Source of the DNA: Belliella calami
Lineage (GTDB): Bacteria; Bacteroidota; Bacteroidia; Cytophagales; Cyclobacteriaceae
Direction: 5' to 3'
Assembly: GCF_022549695.1 (NCBI RefSeq)
Contig: NZ_JAKZGS010000018.1
Span: forward strand, 1-64,000
Length of the DNA: 64,000 bases
Shown here piece by piece: positions 8,551-17,803 of the stretch. Below the pieces are notes generated by a model that did not search any database, was not told the DNA's origin, and worked only from the letters and a program-made list of their open reading frames with translations. A program made the position numbers and the translations under genes. Each line of letters begins with the position of its first letter. Positions within the stretch are counted from its first letter, which is position 1.

Positions 8551-9465
8551 ATGGACTATCAGAAAGTAATAGAAGAAGTATATAACGAGGTCTTGGATGA
8601 AAACCCAAGAGGCAAAGTTGCAACTTATATCCCCGAACTTGAAAATGTCAATCCTGATCAATTTGGAATAGCTCTAGTTGACTTGGAAGGGAATGTTTAT
8701 GGAGTAGGGGATTATCAAGTACCTTTTTCGATCCAGAGTATCAGCAAGGTACATACATTGACTATGGTTTTTCATGTTTTCAAGTCAAAACTATGGTCAA
8801 GGGTAAATGTCGAGCCTAGCGGTAATCCTTTCAATTCTATAGCCCAGCTTGAGTTTGAAAAGGGAATTCCTAGAAATCCGTTTATCAATGCAGGAGCTTT
8901 GGTGATTACTGATGCCTTATGCAGCAAATTTAAAGAACCGGTCAAGCAAATATCAGATTTTATCAATGAAATCTCAGGCCAAAACTGTGTAAAAATTGAC
9001 CATCAAGTCAAAAATTCAGAAAAAAACCACAGCGAAAGAAATACTGCAATGGCATACTTTCTTAAAGCATACAAAAACTTTGACAATGATATTGCTGAAG
9101 TCTTGGATGTTTATTTTTCACATTGTGCCATGGAAATGTCTTGTGTTGATTTGGCAAAGTCCTTTTCTTTTTTGGCAAATGATGGGTATTCGATCTTTGC
9201 AAATAGGGAGATAGTTTCTGAAAGCCATGCAAGAAGAATCAATGCATTGATGTTGACTTGTGGGTTTTATGATGAATCAGGTGAATTTGCTTTTAGGGTT
9301 GGGCTGCCAGGTAAAAGTGGAGTTGGTGGAGGAGTAGCAGCTGTCATGCCTCATAAATTCAGTATAGCAGTTTGGAGTCCCGAGCTGAATGAAAAAGGCA
9401 ATTCCGTCAAATCTGTGAAGGCTCTGGAACTATTGACAGATAAATTGTCTTTTTCGTTGTTTTAA
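8551..9465 (+). CDS. glsA: Glutaminase A
   Basis: The 304-residue protein matches serine-dependent glutaminase, which hydrolyses glutamine to glutamate and ammonia in the cytoplasm. The catalytic Ser-x-x-Lys pair is S63/K66 in FSIQSISKV. Other family blocks are GNPFNSIAQLE, FINAGALV, ERNTAMAYF, and GKSGVGGGVAAVMP near the C-terminus. Length is typical of the single-domain bacterial enzyme. It is monocistronic, followed by a hairpin at 9477-9510. Confidence 0.95.
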   Translation: MDYQKVIEEVYNEVLDENPRGKVATYIPELENVNPDQFGIALVDLEGNVYGVGDYQVPFSIQSISKVHTLTMVFHVFKSKLWSRVNVEPSGNPFNSIAQLEFEKGIPRNPFINAGALVITDALCSKFKEPVKQISDFINEISGQNCVKIDHQVKNSEKNHSERNTAMAYFLKAYKNFDNDIAEVLDVYFSHCAMEMSCVDLAKSFSFLANDGYSIFANREIVSESHARRINALMLTCGFYDESGEFAFRVGLPGKSGVGGGVAAVMPHKFSIAVWSPELNEKGNSVKSVKALELLTDKLSFSLF

Positions 9466-9476
9466 GACAAAAAAAA

Positions 9477-9510
9477 AGTAAGTGAAGGATTAACCTTTAC
9501 TTACTCTTTT
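9477..9510 (+). terminator. Terminator after glsA
   Basis: AGTAAGTGAAGG (9477-9488) pairs with CCTTTACTTACT (9494-9505) at 11 of 12 positions, and a T run follows. Confidence 0.75.
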
Positions 9511-9589
9511 TGGCTTATCTAAAGATGCGTGTCTGTAATGTTACACTTTATGTAAAAAAAGACTTCACATGTTACAGATACTTATACTT

Positions 9590-9738
9590 GCCAACAACTT
9601 TTGGCAGCGGCATAGACAATATAAATTCAAATCTCTCACCCCAGTTTTATTTGGCTAAGCGGTAATAAAGCAGGTGGTCTTTTGTATAAAATCAGATTTG
9701 AAAAGTGTGCTTAGAGTCATTGAAATGACTTTTTTTTA
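9590..9738 (+). ncRNA. Candidate structured small RNA
   Basis: The gap between two convergent genes holds ordered pairing elements. TGCCAA/TTGGCA form a small hairpin near 9592-9608. TTCAAATCT (9626-9634) pairs perfectly with AGATTTGAA (9694-9702), and CACC (9637-9640) can pair with GGTG (9673-9676) inside it. AGTCAT/ATGACT at 9715-9730 is followed by eight T, a typical rightward terminator not needed by glsA. A weak -7 match (TATACTTG) lies just before. No known RNA family is recognised; existence is inferred. Confidence 0.35.
9715..9738 (+). terminator. Rightward terminator ending the candidate RNA
   Basis: AGTCAT and ATGACT pair around a short loop and are followed directly by a run of T. 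Confidence 0.65.
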
Positions 9739-9751
9739 TGATCTTTAAATA

Positions 9752-12379
9752 TCAGTTTTCAGTCTCAATGCGTGCCTCTACTTTTCTATCCAAATCATTG
9801 GATGATTTCTGGGAGCCACGAATTACTTGACCTCCAGACTCAAAAGAAATTTTTGAAGCGCTTATCCCGAATTTTTCTTCCAAAATACCTGCAACTGCTT
9901 TCATTCTTTCATCAGCCAATTTCAGATTATAGGTCACATTGCCTGTATTGTCTGCATATCCAGTCAGCAAGATTTTATACCCTTCATTGCTATTTACAAA
10001 CTCTACCATTTTACCAAGTTTTTGGATTTCACTTTGATCGGGTTCTCTTTGATTGACTTGGAAATAGATGATCTCTTTAGATCGCAATAGCTTTATCTCT
10101 GGATCATTTTCTATAAATACAGTATCTCTAACGATAATTTGATCGGGGATTTTTTGAACAATGCTATCTTCAGTTGCCTTATATTTGGCCATTTCTGATT
10201 TTTTTTCAGCGGCATTTTTGGCCAATCTATTTAGCTCGCCTTGATCCAATCCTAATGCTATAAAGCTCCAAGTTGTAGCAACTCTATTGACCCTATTGAT
10301 TTGTTCCAAATCGATTTGCGTCTCTTCTTTTACAGCTTCCTCGTTAGCATTTGTAGGATTCTGATCATTGGAGGATACGGCCTTACCGACTGCCGCACCT
10401 CCAAAGAATGCTCCTATAGTTCTCCAAAACCCACCTCTTTCCCTTCTGTTTCTTTCAGGTTGTTGTACCACTCTATCCCTTATTACAGTTTGGTTGTTTG
10501 TAGTGATTCTTTGAGGTTCAGTATATTGTACTGGGGAGGGATTGTCCGATGAGGATCTTCGACTTCCCATATATATTACTTCTCTCGGTAATGCATTGAG
10601 GCTATCTCTTTCGGCTTTCAACCTTCTTGATTCAGCTTCTAACTTTGTAATTCGCTCTGCTTGCGCTGAATTTTTTTTTTGGATATCCTCTTCTACTCTA
10701 GACTGCAACTGACCTAATGTGTCTGATTGGTCGAATTGATTTGCTCTTTGAGAAAGCAGTGGCCTGGATTGATCTTCTACTAATGAAACAGAATCTTTTG
10801 CTGAAGCGATGTTTTTTGATTTTTCACCAATTACTTCATCGCTAAATCTACTTTGAACCGTCAGCGTGCTGTCTTCTATTACCCTAACTGATTCATTACC
10901 GAACAAGATAGAATCACTTTGATTCATTGGTAACAAATAATTGTACGGTAAGTAAGACCTGACCTGAGATTGGATTTGATAATTGTTTTTAAGATTTGCA
11001 ATACTGTCAATTTCAAATTCATGTTGCATTTTACTCTTTTGAATGCTATCTAGGCTATATCGTAAATCAAAAACCCGTTTTTCAGTAGCGTTTTTCAAAG
11101 AATCTTTCTCCGACGCATTTAGGATTGTGTCATTGGCTAGATAGTCCAAATTTTGAATCAGGTTTTGTTGGATTTCCAGAAGTGTTTTTTCTTCCAGCCT
11201 GTTTTTCAGAATTTGCTCTTTTCTACTTGCAATCTGTTGATCCCATGTCAATATTTTTGTTTTGTACTCTATGCTATCTCTCCACCCTTGATCAACCATC
11301 TGGATGTTGGTGTAATAATTATAAGTGTTTCCATATTTCTCAATAGGTTCAGCTTCGGTCCTTGCTTTTAGAGATTCATTAATGGAGTCCTTTTTAGCTA
11401 CTTCTATTGCTTTTGGGCCTATTGGCTGATTGTCTGTGTAAGAAGGATATGTTGTACTGAGTCTGGGTGCGCTAAAGGACGTTTTACTAGCTCCGAAATT
11501 GAACTTTATACCTACACCATGATAGATTACCCAGTCGTTCAGCCCATTGTTTTTGCCTCTGTTGGGCTCTATTGGATCTACTACATTTGGTCCGGGTTTG
11601 GCAGCATATGCTTGGAAACTATTGTCGTAACTGTCTCTGTATGTTCCGCTGACATCATCCAAATAATCTGAAAATGAATGGATAAAGTCACTTTGGGCGA
11701 ATATCTCAAATCTATTCCCCAGTCTCAATCTAATACCAAGACCAAAGTTTGCATAAAACGTACCTAAGTCATATCCATCTTCCAATTCGGTTCTAAGAGG
11801 GCTAAGTTCGGTTTCATAAATGCCATTATTCAGGGTATTTGGATCAAGGTAATTGTATTGATTTCCTTCATCATCAAGTAAATCACCACTGATATCAAAA
11901 TCCAAGAAACCAAATCCCAAAGTGAAATAAGGTGCTAAAAGGGATTTGGATGATAGGAATCTGTCATTATCAGTTTTGAAGACCAATGAGATGCCCATAT
12001 CTCTAGTGTTGTTTTGGAAATTTAGGGCACGGTCAAAGTTTCGAGAAGTACTTAGGATTTCCCCGTTTCTTTGGATATATCTATCACTCATCGAATATTG
12101 GTATTGACCATAGCTAAATTGTAGACCAACAGTTGGACTTAAGCTTTTTTCTAATGAGATCTTGAATGAATATTGATCAAAATAATTTTCATTAAAATAG
12201 AACAAATGATGGAGGGCATCTGTGTTGGAAAGGCCTCTTATCCGAAATGGGGTAAGATCTCCATAATAGTTTGAGTAACCTCCACTAACTCCCAATCTCC
12301 AATCAAATTCTTTTTGTTGCCCAATCAGGCTTGATAGAGAGATGGTACATGCGAATATTGTGAATATTAGCTTTTTCAT
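9752..12379 (-). CDS. Large OmpA-family outer-membrane protein
   Basis: The 875-residue protein has a signal peptide (cleavage near LIGQQ), an N-terminal beta-barrel-like region (about 25-300) with the typical start DWRLGVSGGYSNYYGDLTPF, a long charged helical middle (about 330-640) with coiled-coil character, a glycine-rich segment RGGFWRTIGAFFGGAAVGKA, and a C-terminal OmpA peptidoglycan-binding domain (about 765-875; GYADNTGNVTYN, DLDRKVEARIE). It should join the outer membrane to the cell wall across an unusually long linker. It is the last gene of the leftward envelope operon, 4 bases after the 386-residue gene. Confidence 0.85.
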   Translation of the reverse strand: MKKLIFTIFACTISLSSLIGQQKEFDWRLGVSGGYSNYYGDLTPFRIRGLSNTDALHHLFYFNENYFDQYSFKISLEKSLSPTVGLQFSYGQYQYSMSDRYIQRNGEILSTSRNFDRALNFQNNTRDMGISLVFKTDNDRFLSSKSLLAPYFTLGFGFLDFDISGDLLDDEGNQYNYLDPNTLNNGIYETELSPLRTELEDGYDLGTFYANFGLGIRLRLGNRFEIFAQSDFIHSFSDYLDDVSGTYRDSYDNSFQAYAAKPGPNVVDPIEPNRGKNNGLNDWVIYHGVGIKFNFGASKTSFSAPRLSTTYPSYTDNQPIGPKAIEVAKKDSINESLKARTEAEPIEKYGNTYNYYTNIQMVDQGWRDSIEYKTKILTWDQQIASRKEQILKNRLEEKTLLEIQQNLIQNLDYLANDTILNASEKDSLKNATEKRVFDLRYSLDSIQKSKMQHEFEIDSIANLKNNYQIQSQVRSYLPYNYLLPMNQSDSILFGNESVRVIEDSTLTVQSRFSDEVIGEKSKNIASAKDSVSLVEDQSRPLLSQRANQFDQSDTLGQLQSRVEEDIQKKNSAQAERITKLEAESRRLKAERDSLNALPREVIYMGSRRSSSDNPSPVQYTEPQRITTNNQTVIRDRVVQQPERNRRERGGFWRTIGAFFGGAAVGKAVSSNDQNPTNANEEAVKEETQIDLEQINRVNRVATTWSFIALGLDQGELNRLAKNAAEKKSEMAKYKATEDSIVQKIPDQIIVRDTVFIENDPEIKLLRSKEIIYFQVNQREPDQSEIQKLGKMVEFVNSNEGYKILLTGYADNTGNVTYNLKLADERMKAVAGILEEKFGISASKISFESGGQVIRGSQKSSNDLDRKVEARIETEN

Positions 12380-12383
12380 CAGA

Positions 12384-13544
12384 TTACCTCCTGTTGTTTA
12401 GCCCAACCCATAGGTTGAATTCAAGGCTTAAACCCACATAAGGCTGGATATAATCAGTTTTGTTGCCAGTGGTTGCATCCTCCAAGTTGATCATTACAGC
12501 GCCGGCATTGAACCTCATGAAATTGAACATTTTATAGCCCAATCCTGCATAAATAGGTAGATTGACAATAGGCCCCGAAATTTTACTGCCATTTTCCGAC
12601 TCAAAATTTTGGACAAAGACACCTGTGGAAAATGAAGCATTTCCCAAAAATTTCCTAAAAGTTCTGTTGCCAAGGGGAAGGGAAAGTCCTAGATATGGAC
12701 CGTTGAAATATTCTGTAGACCCCAAAGTTCTTTTGACTGCAAAAGCACCATATCCAAAGTTCAACGGTAAAGTATTTGGTTTCTTCTCTGTAGGATATGC
12801 ATTTACCTCTCTTATGTCAACCAAAGACATGAGGCTTCTTGCCAGAAATTGATCGAGCTCATTTTGTACAGTTGCTGTCAATTCGCTGATATATTTATCT
12901 GCATAGACCGCTTTTTCATTCTCTCCATCTTTATTGCCTAGGATATTGAATCTAGCTCTTCTAAGTTTTAATTTGTTTTTTTGAGCCAGTTTTTGTCTGA
13001 CTAAGTCACTGAAACCTGGAAAATCTCTCCCTAAAAAATGTCTGTAATCGATCAAACCATTTTCTACTATTTGGTTCATTTGGGAGATCAATACTTGATC
13101 ATTGTTGTAAGATTTGATCCCGCTGGAAGCTACTTCTAAATTTGCATTTATATAAGAGGCCAAGTTTTTGTTGAGTGAGCTTTTTACTTCCTCCATCTGT
13201 GCTTCTTCTGCTCTTTCGTAAAAATAAAACTCTAGGTTGTACTCTGTGTTGCTTTTAAGTGGATTTCCTATATAGAGTTCATATTGGTTGATTTGAAAAT
13301 CAAAGGCTGTTTTCCAGCTATACTCCTCAGTTTGGTTTTCATTTTTGCCAGGCCTGTTTATTTTTACTTTCACAAACTCTATATTCTGTGGCAATGTTCC
13401 CCTGATGTAAAATGGTTCTTCAGCAGGTAGAGGCACACCTGAGTTTACTTGATTTGAAATGACATTATATTCTACGGATTTGATTTGTGCAAAAGAATGG
13501 CTGCAAACCGTAAATACTAAGATGATTATAAATATTTTTTTCAT
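12384..13544 (-). CDS. Putative outer-membrane protein of the OmpA operon
   Basis: This 386-residue protein has a signal peptide ending at about SFAQ, a helical middle region, and a C-terminal half with alternating strands (LNFGYGAFAVKRTLG, GPYLGLSLPLGN, QPYVGLSLEFNLWVGL) that looks like a small beta-barrel. The aromatic end before NNRR is compatible with outer-membrane insertion. No named family is recognised. The 4-base gap to the OmpA-family gene suggests co-translation and possibly a complex with it. Confidence 0.65.
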   Translation of the reverse strand: MKKIFIIILVFTVCSHSFAQIKSVEYNVISNQVNSGVPLPAEEPFYIRGTLPQNIEFVKVKINRPGKNENQTEEYSWKTAFDFQINQYELYIGNPLKSNTEYNLEFYFYERAEEAQMEEVKSSLNKNLASYINANLEVASSGIKSYNNDQVLISQMNQIVENGLIDYRHFLGRDFPGFSDLVRQKLAQKNKLKLRRARFNILGNKDGENEKAVYADKYISELTATVQNELDQFLARSLMSLVDIREVNAYPTEKKPNTLPLNFGYGAFAVKRTLGSTEYFNGPYLGLSLPLGNRTFRKFLGNASFSTGVFVQNFESENGSKISGPIVNLPIYAGLGYKMFNFMRFNAGAVMINLEDATTGNKTDYIQPYVGLSLEFNLWVGLNNRR

Positions 13545-13583
13545 AACTATATTTGATTTAAAAATTAGGTTGAAAATTTAAAT

Positions 13584-13880
13584 TTACTTGTACTTTTCAA
13601 TTTTATCTGAGATGAAAACATCTTCGTTATTTCTTATTTGAATTCGGTAATAAACCAAAACTTCTTCAGCTCCAGCTTTGAAAACTGCTTCTTGAGCATT
13701 TCTGGCGATCTTCATTAATTCGTCTTGCTCACCTTCCATTACTGTTTCGAATGGAGTGACTACATAGGGAATACCCGAATTTTTGATCACTTCAATTGCT
13801 TTATCTACGAGTTCATAGCTGTCAATGGATTTGCTTTTTGGGACGATTTGAATTCCGAGATTTACAATGTTTTTTTTCAT
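13584..13880 (-). CDS. Thiamine-binding protein (MTH1187/DUF77 family)
   Basis: The 98-residue protein begins NLGIQIVPKSKSIDSYELVD and carries PYVVTPFETVMEG, the pattern of the small ferredoxin-fold MTH1187/YkoF-like family, members of which bind thiamine or its hydroxymethylpyrimidine part. It overlaps the stop of the SGNH hydrolase gene by 4 bases. No TPP riboswitch is seen upstream, so its control by thiamine is not supported by this sequence. Confidence 0.8.
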   Translation of the reverse strand: MKKNIVNLGIQIVPKSKSIDSYELVDKAIEVIKNSGIPYVVTPFETVMEGEQDELMKIARNAQEAVFKAGAEEVLVYYRIQIRNNEDVFISDKIEKYK

Positions 13881-14545
13881 AGGTGTGGGGTTATTTTGTT
13901 TGCCCAGATGGCATAACCTTTTTTATTCATGTGTAATTTGTCCTGAACAAATAGACCTTCTTTTGGTCTCCCATTTTCGTCTAGCATTTCATCCCAGATA
14001 TTGATAAAAGTCATGTTCCCTAACTGCTGGCATAAGGCTAATGTTTTTTCATTCAATTGTTCGAATTGTTTCTGCTTTTCCCATCTGCTAGGACTTGGTT
14101 TGGCACTGATGAAGAATAATTCAGTATTAGGGTTATGCGAAATGATTTTCTTGTAAAGCGCTTTATACTCTTGCAAAATTTGCTTAACAGCTTTTCCCTC
14201 TTGGATATCATTTTCTCCTACATAAATGAAAACCTTGGAAGGAGAATAGCGAAGGATCGTCTCTTCGATATAAAACAGTAGTTCATGTGTCTGTGACCCA
14301 CCAAATCCAGTGTTTATAATTTTATTGTTTGGAATATCCTCTTCCAAATTTTCCCAAAGCCGAATGCTTGAACTTCCTGTAAAGACAATTCCTCCTTTTT
14401 GGTATGAATTTTCTGGGTATTTGTCTAAAATAGAATTGATTTCATTCTGGAAAGGCTGACCTTGAGCGTATCCATTGAATGCTATAAACAATAGAAAGAA
14501 AAAGGCTAGAAATAAATTTCTGTACTTGAGGAGGGGTTTCATCAA
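13877..14545 (-). CDS. Secreted SGNH/GDSL-family hydrolase
   Basis: A signal peptide (about 1-28, ending NGYAQG) precedes a compact SGNH domain. The blocks are visible in order: GSSSIRLW with the nucleophile serine, GFGGSQ with the oxyanion glycine, YVGENDIQ with the asparagine of block III, and QDKLHMNKKGY with the catalytic Asp and His. Such enzymes remove acyl groups from carbohydrates or lipids; the substrate is unknown. It is the first gene of a leftward run through the thiamine-binding, outer-membrane and OmpA-family genes. Confidence 0.88.
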   Translation of the reverse strand: MMKPLLKYRNLFLAFFFLLFIAFNGYAQGQPFQNEINSILDKYPENSYQKGGIVFTGSSSIRLWENLEEDIPNNKIINTGFGGSQTHELLFYIEETILRYSPSKVFIYVGENDIQEGKAVKQILQEYKALYKKIISHNPNTELFFISAKPSPSRWEKQKQFEQLNEKTLALCQQLGNMTFINIWDEMLDENGRPKEGLFVQDKLHMNKKGYAIWANKITPHL

Positions 14546-14645
14546 TAGGGTTGGTTTTGGTGGTGAATTTGACTAGTCTTTTGTTTCATTTCTGAACTAT
14601 GACTGTCCGAAATTGGGATTTTAAGTGTTGTTAAGATACGCTTAT

Positions 14646-14683
14646 TGTGATTTGTAATTGATGTTAATCAAGTTTATGTCACA
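14646..14683. promoter_or_regulatory. FNR/CRP-type palindrome
   Basis: TTGATGTTAATCAA at 14658-14671 is a perfect TTGAT-N4-ATCAA site, the classic FNR half-site arrangement. TGTGA (14646-14650) and TCACA (14679-14683) flank it with exactly the same centre. It lies 113 bases from the start of the SGNH gene and 146 from the DUF4407 gene, so it could control either. A CRP/FNR-family regulator is the likely protein; binding is inferred. Confidence 0.45.
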
Positions 14684-14816
14684 GAAATGTATGCTTTCAA
14701 GTTGTTTTCGCCCTATTTTGTCACATTTTAAATGTTTTCTATATAGAAGCGATTGGTTTTGTAGATGATTAGTCCGTTTTTTGAGATAACAACTCTATTA
14801 TTTTAGAAACACATTT

Positions 14817-15830
14817 ATGAAAAAAGTCACTCAATTCTTTTGGTTTTGTAGCGGAGCCAATTTCAATTTGCTGAAAAAGGCTCCTACAGATGGGAATAAA
14901 TTTTTTGGAATTGGAGGCACAATTTTCTTTACTGGATTGCTTGCCACCATCTCGGCAGGTTACGCTTTGATGACTGTTTTTCAATCGATTTGGTACGCGA
15001 TTGGATTTGGGATTATTTGGGGTTTGATGATCTTCAATCTTGATAGGTTTATTGTGTCCAGTATGAGAAAAAGAGCGAAATCTTGGTCAGAATGGAAGAT
15101 GGCAATTCCTAGATTGATAATGGCTGTGATCTTGGCTTTGGTTATTTCCAAACCTTTGGAGTTGAAGATTTTTGAAAGGGAAATTAACAGGAAGTTGGAT
15201 GAGAAAAAATCCGAAATGATCGCTCAAAGCAAGGAGTCTTTGAAAAATGGATTCAAAGAAATCGATGAGCTTGAAGTTCGAAAAGACAGTCTAAAATCTG
15301 AATTGGGAAATGCAGTCAAATATCGAGACAGATTGCAACAAGAATACGACTACGAAAGATTTGGAACTAAAACTGACGGGACTAGTGGTCTCGTTGGATT
15401 GGGTTCAAATGCCAAAAAGAAAGAACAACAGCTTGATGCTGCTCAAAGAAGTTTGGATTTATTGAATCAGACCTATCAGGAAAAAATAGATTTGATAGAT
15501 GAGGAGATCAAGAGATATGTTTCTTTGAGAGAAGCTGAATTTGCTAAAATACAGCCAAACATCGATGGTTTCGATGGGATGGCTGCAAGAATTGATGCAT
15601 TGTCGATTTTGACCCAAGAAAGTCAAGCGATGAAAATGGCAAACTTGATGATTGTTTTGCTTTTTATAGCGGTAGAGACTGCTCCGATTTTTGTCAAATT
15701 GATTTCTCCACGAGGGCCTTATGACGATCTTCTGGATTTGGCAGAAAAAGGAGTGGAAGTATATACCAGCGAGCAAACTGTCAAATTGGTTAAGAGAAGC
15801 GAGTGGCGACAAAGAGCTTTTTCTGATTAA
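14817..15830 (+). CDS. DUF4407 domain-containing membrane protein
   Basis: The 337-residue protein has two membrane helices near the N-terminus (about 30-75), another at about 95-112, a long coiled-coil region (about 120-265) rich in E, K and Q, and a final helix (about 275-300). This order matches the DUF4407 family, whose function is not established. The charged loop would lie on one side of the membrane and could be a sensor or scaffold. Its promoter region contains an FNR-like site. It converges with the DUF5995 gene. Confidence 0.8.
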   Translation: MKKVTQFFWFCSGANFNLLKKAPTDGNKFFGIGGTIFFTGLLATISAGYALMTVFQSIWYAIGFGIIWGLMIFNLDRFIVSSMRKRAKSWSEWKMAIPRLIMAVILALVISKPLELKIFEREINRKLDEKKSEMIAQSKESLKNGFKEIDELEVRKDSLKSELGNAVKYRDRLQQEYDYERFGTKTDGTSGLVGLGSNAKKKEQQLDAAQRSLDLLNQTYQEKIDLIDEEIKRYVSLREAEFAKIQPNIDGFDGMAARIDALSILTQESQAMKMANLMIVLLFIAVETAPIFVKLISPRGPYDDLLDLAEKGVEVYTSEQTVKLVKRSEWRQRAFSD

Positions 15831-15847
15831 AAGAAATACTTTTAGAA

Positions 15848-16606
15848 TCAAGAAACAGCATCTTTGGCTACTTGATCAAGTCTTTTCATATTGTTGCTAA
15901 CTGATCTCCATTCGCTCAAACTTATAATCGCTATGATCCTGCTAAGCCTAGTCCCGGGATTCACCATGCCTTCTGCTAACCCTGCTATCACCTGATCTCT
16001 CAATGCGATGCAGGAATTTCTATCATCATGCGAAAAGTACTCGTTTGCAAACTTCCAGGCTCCCTCTCTCGCAAGTTTGATACTGAAATTCACCAAAATC
16101 TCGTCCCTTCCTTTGGCAAAGCGAATGAGTAATTTGAATAGTGGTGATATAGCTCCAATATTGTTTTTCACACCATCTACCAATTCTGAAAGTACATTGT
16201 TGATAATCACAAAATCATTTTGGATGGTGAGCAAGTTTTTTTCTCCAACCGTTTCCACTGCTGCTATACCCAGATCTAGGTTGATATGCGCATTGATACC
16301 CAAAAGCAAGTGTTGGAGAACAATGTGTTTTGTGTTTTTGGCAGCATCAAAACTGATTTTCCAACAAACCGTCAACCCCGCTCCATTTTGATAAGCTTCA
16401 TAAGCATCGATAAATCTCTTTGCAAAGATCACGTCAAGCTTTTCCATTCTTGGATTGTCTTCAAATTCACCCTTCAAAATGCCTTCTTTGACCCGGATCG
16501 TGACTTGTCTGTAGAGAATGGCAAAGTAACCCAGACGTGATTCTTTTGCGGCACATTCTGTCACAATTTCATCCATTCGTGCTATTACATCATCTATCGT
16601 TTTCAT
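15848..16606 (-). CDS. DUF5995 family protein
   Basis: This soluble 252-residue helical protein contains the DUF5995 pattern: YFAILYRQVT near the N-terminus and HLLLGINAHINLDLG in the middle, whose two histidines and asparagine could bind a metal. The family has no established function. Its start codon directly follows the stop codon of the upstream VIT1-like gene, so the two genes are almost certainly co-transcribed and may share a role in metal handling. Confidence 0.8.
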   Translation of the reverse strand: MKTIDDVIARMDEIVTECAAKESRLGYFAILYRQVTIRVKEGILKGEFEDNPRMEKLDVIFAKRFIDAYEAYQNGAGLTVCWKISFDAAKNTKHIVLQHLLLGINAHINLDLGIAAVETVGEKNLLTIQNDFVIINNVLSELVDGVKNNIGAISPLFKLLIRFAKGRDEILVNFSIKLAREGAWKFANEYFSHDDRNSCIALRDQVIAGLAEGMVNPGTRLSRIIAIISLSEWRSVSNNMKRLDQVAKDAVS

Positions 16607-17335
16607 CTAGCTATTCGTTATTAAAGATTCCAAAAAATCTCCTACATAATATGCAACCAAAGCTGCGAGAAAACCTAATGCCAAGGTTTCACCAATACTT
16701 TTGAAAATGTTTGTTTGATTGACGAAACTTTTGAGCCAACCTACTGTAGTAAAGGCAATCCCTGTAAATATACTTGTCCATAGGAATACATCAAAACTTG
16801 TCTCTTGAAAGAAATCATAAACATAGATCATCAATGGAATAAAACCGACCACTATAAATGAAATCAATGTTGCCAAGCCGATCTTGAATGGACTTTTGGT
16901 TTCTTCCATCATATTGAGCTCGTCTTTCATCATTTCGTCTACCCAACGATCTTTATCTGCAGTAATGACGTCCACTACTTTTTGTAACAAATCACCTTCA
17001 AACCCTTTGTTTCGGTATATTTCTTCGATTTCCTCACGCTCTTTTTGAGGTAAGTTATCCACTTCCCAATATTCAATAGCCTTGTGTTTGTCAAAATTTT
17101 CCTGATCTGATTTGGAAGAAAGAAACGCCCCCACAGACATCGAAAAACCATCTGCCAGCAAGTTGGCAAATCCGAGGATAATAATGATCGAAGGGTCAAG
17201 GTTGGCGCCGACAGCACCAGCCACCACTGCAAAAGTTGTCACAGCGCCATCAATGCCGCCATAAACGAATTCCCTCAGATATACTTGGATGTTGCCAATA
17301 AATGAAATCTCCTGATGTAATTTTGTCTCTTTCAT
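16607..17335 (-). CDS. VIT1/CCC1-family Fe2+/Mn2+ transporter
   Basis: The 242-residue protein opens with GGIDGAVTTFAVVAGAVGA, a hallmark of vacuolar iron transporter-type proteins, followed by ANLLADGFSMSVGAFLS. About five membrane helices are predicted, and a cytosolic segment rich in E and D (about 85-140) corresponds to the metal-binding loop. It probably exports iron or manganese from the cytoplasm. It is first in a two-gene leftward unit with the DUF5995 gene. Confidence 0.88.
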   Translation of the reverse strand: MKETKLHQEISFIGNIQVYLREFVYGGIDGAVTTFAVVAGAVGANLDPSIIIILGFANLLADGFSMSVGAFLSSKSDQENFDKHKAIEYWEVDNLPQKEREEIEEIYRNKGFEGDLLQKVVDVITADKDRWVDEMMKDELNMMEETKSPFKIGLATLISFIVVGFIPLMIYVYDFFQETSFDVFLWTSIFTGIAFTTVGWLKSFVNQTNIFKSIGETLALGFLAALVAYYVGDFLESLITNS

Positions 17336-17437
17336 ACTTTTAAATTAAGGAAAAAAGGAGGTTTTGTAACAAGAGAAAAATAAAATGCTGTAATTTGGAA
17401 TGCGTCTTATTCTAAAAATCCATCAAATAGTAACATT

Positions 17438-17665
17438 ATGGAAAAAGCAAAAAAAATAATTATAGGAACCCTCTTGATATTTTTTGGGATTATCCTGATT
17501 GATTATGTGATAGAAGTACTTTTTAGAGGTACTGAATTTGTGGTATGGAAAACATACATTACTACTCTCAGAGTTTGGCTTACAAGGCTGATAATCTCAA
17601 TTGCTTTGGCTTTTTATAATGTATGGAAGCAGGAGAAAAGAGAAAATGCGAAAAAAATGGATTAA
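17438..17665 (+). CDS. Small membrane protein, function unknown
   Basis: The 75-residue product has a helix at about 7-28, a second hydrophobic segment at about 43-62, and a basic charged tail (KQEKRENAKKMD). The ATG is in a sensible context 102 bases from the divergent VIT1-like gene. No family is recognised. Confidence 0.55.
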   Translation: MEKAKKIIIGTLLIFFGIILIDYVIEVLFRGTEFVVWKTYITTLRVWLTRLIISIALAFYNVWKQEKRENAKKMD

Positions 17666-17803
17666 GGTGGTGTTTTAATGAACCTCAGTTTTTTGGGGAG
17701 TAACCATTAGTAATGCTTATATCATTTTTGTTTTTGCACTTTTACTAATCGATTGAAAACCAATAGCTATTTCCGAAAGAGACATAGGGATTAAGGTTGG
17801 AAT

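Noticed and set aside
13881-13960. TPP riboswitch upstream of the thiamine-binding protein gene
   Set aside because: The gene overlaps the preceding coding sequence and no conserved thi-box sequence is visible.
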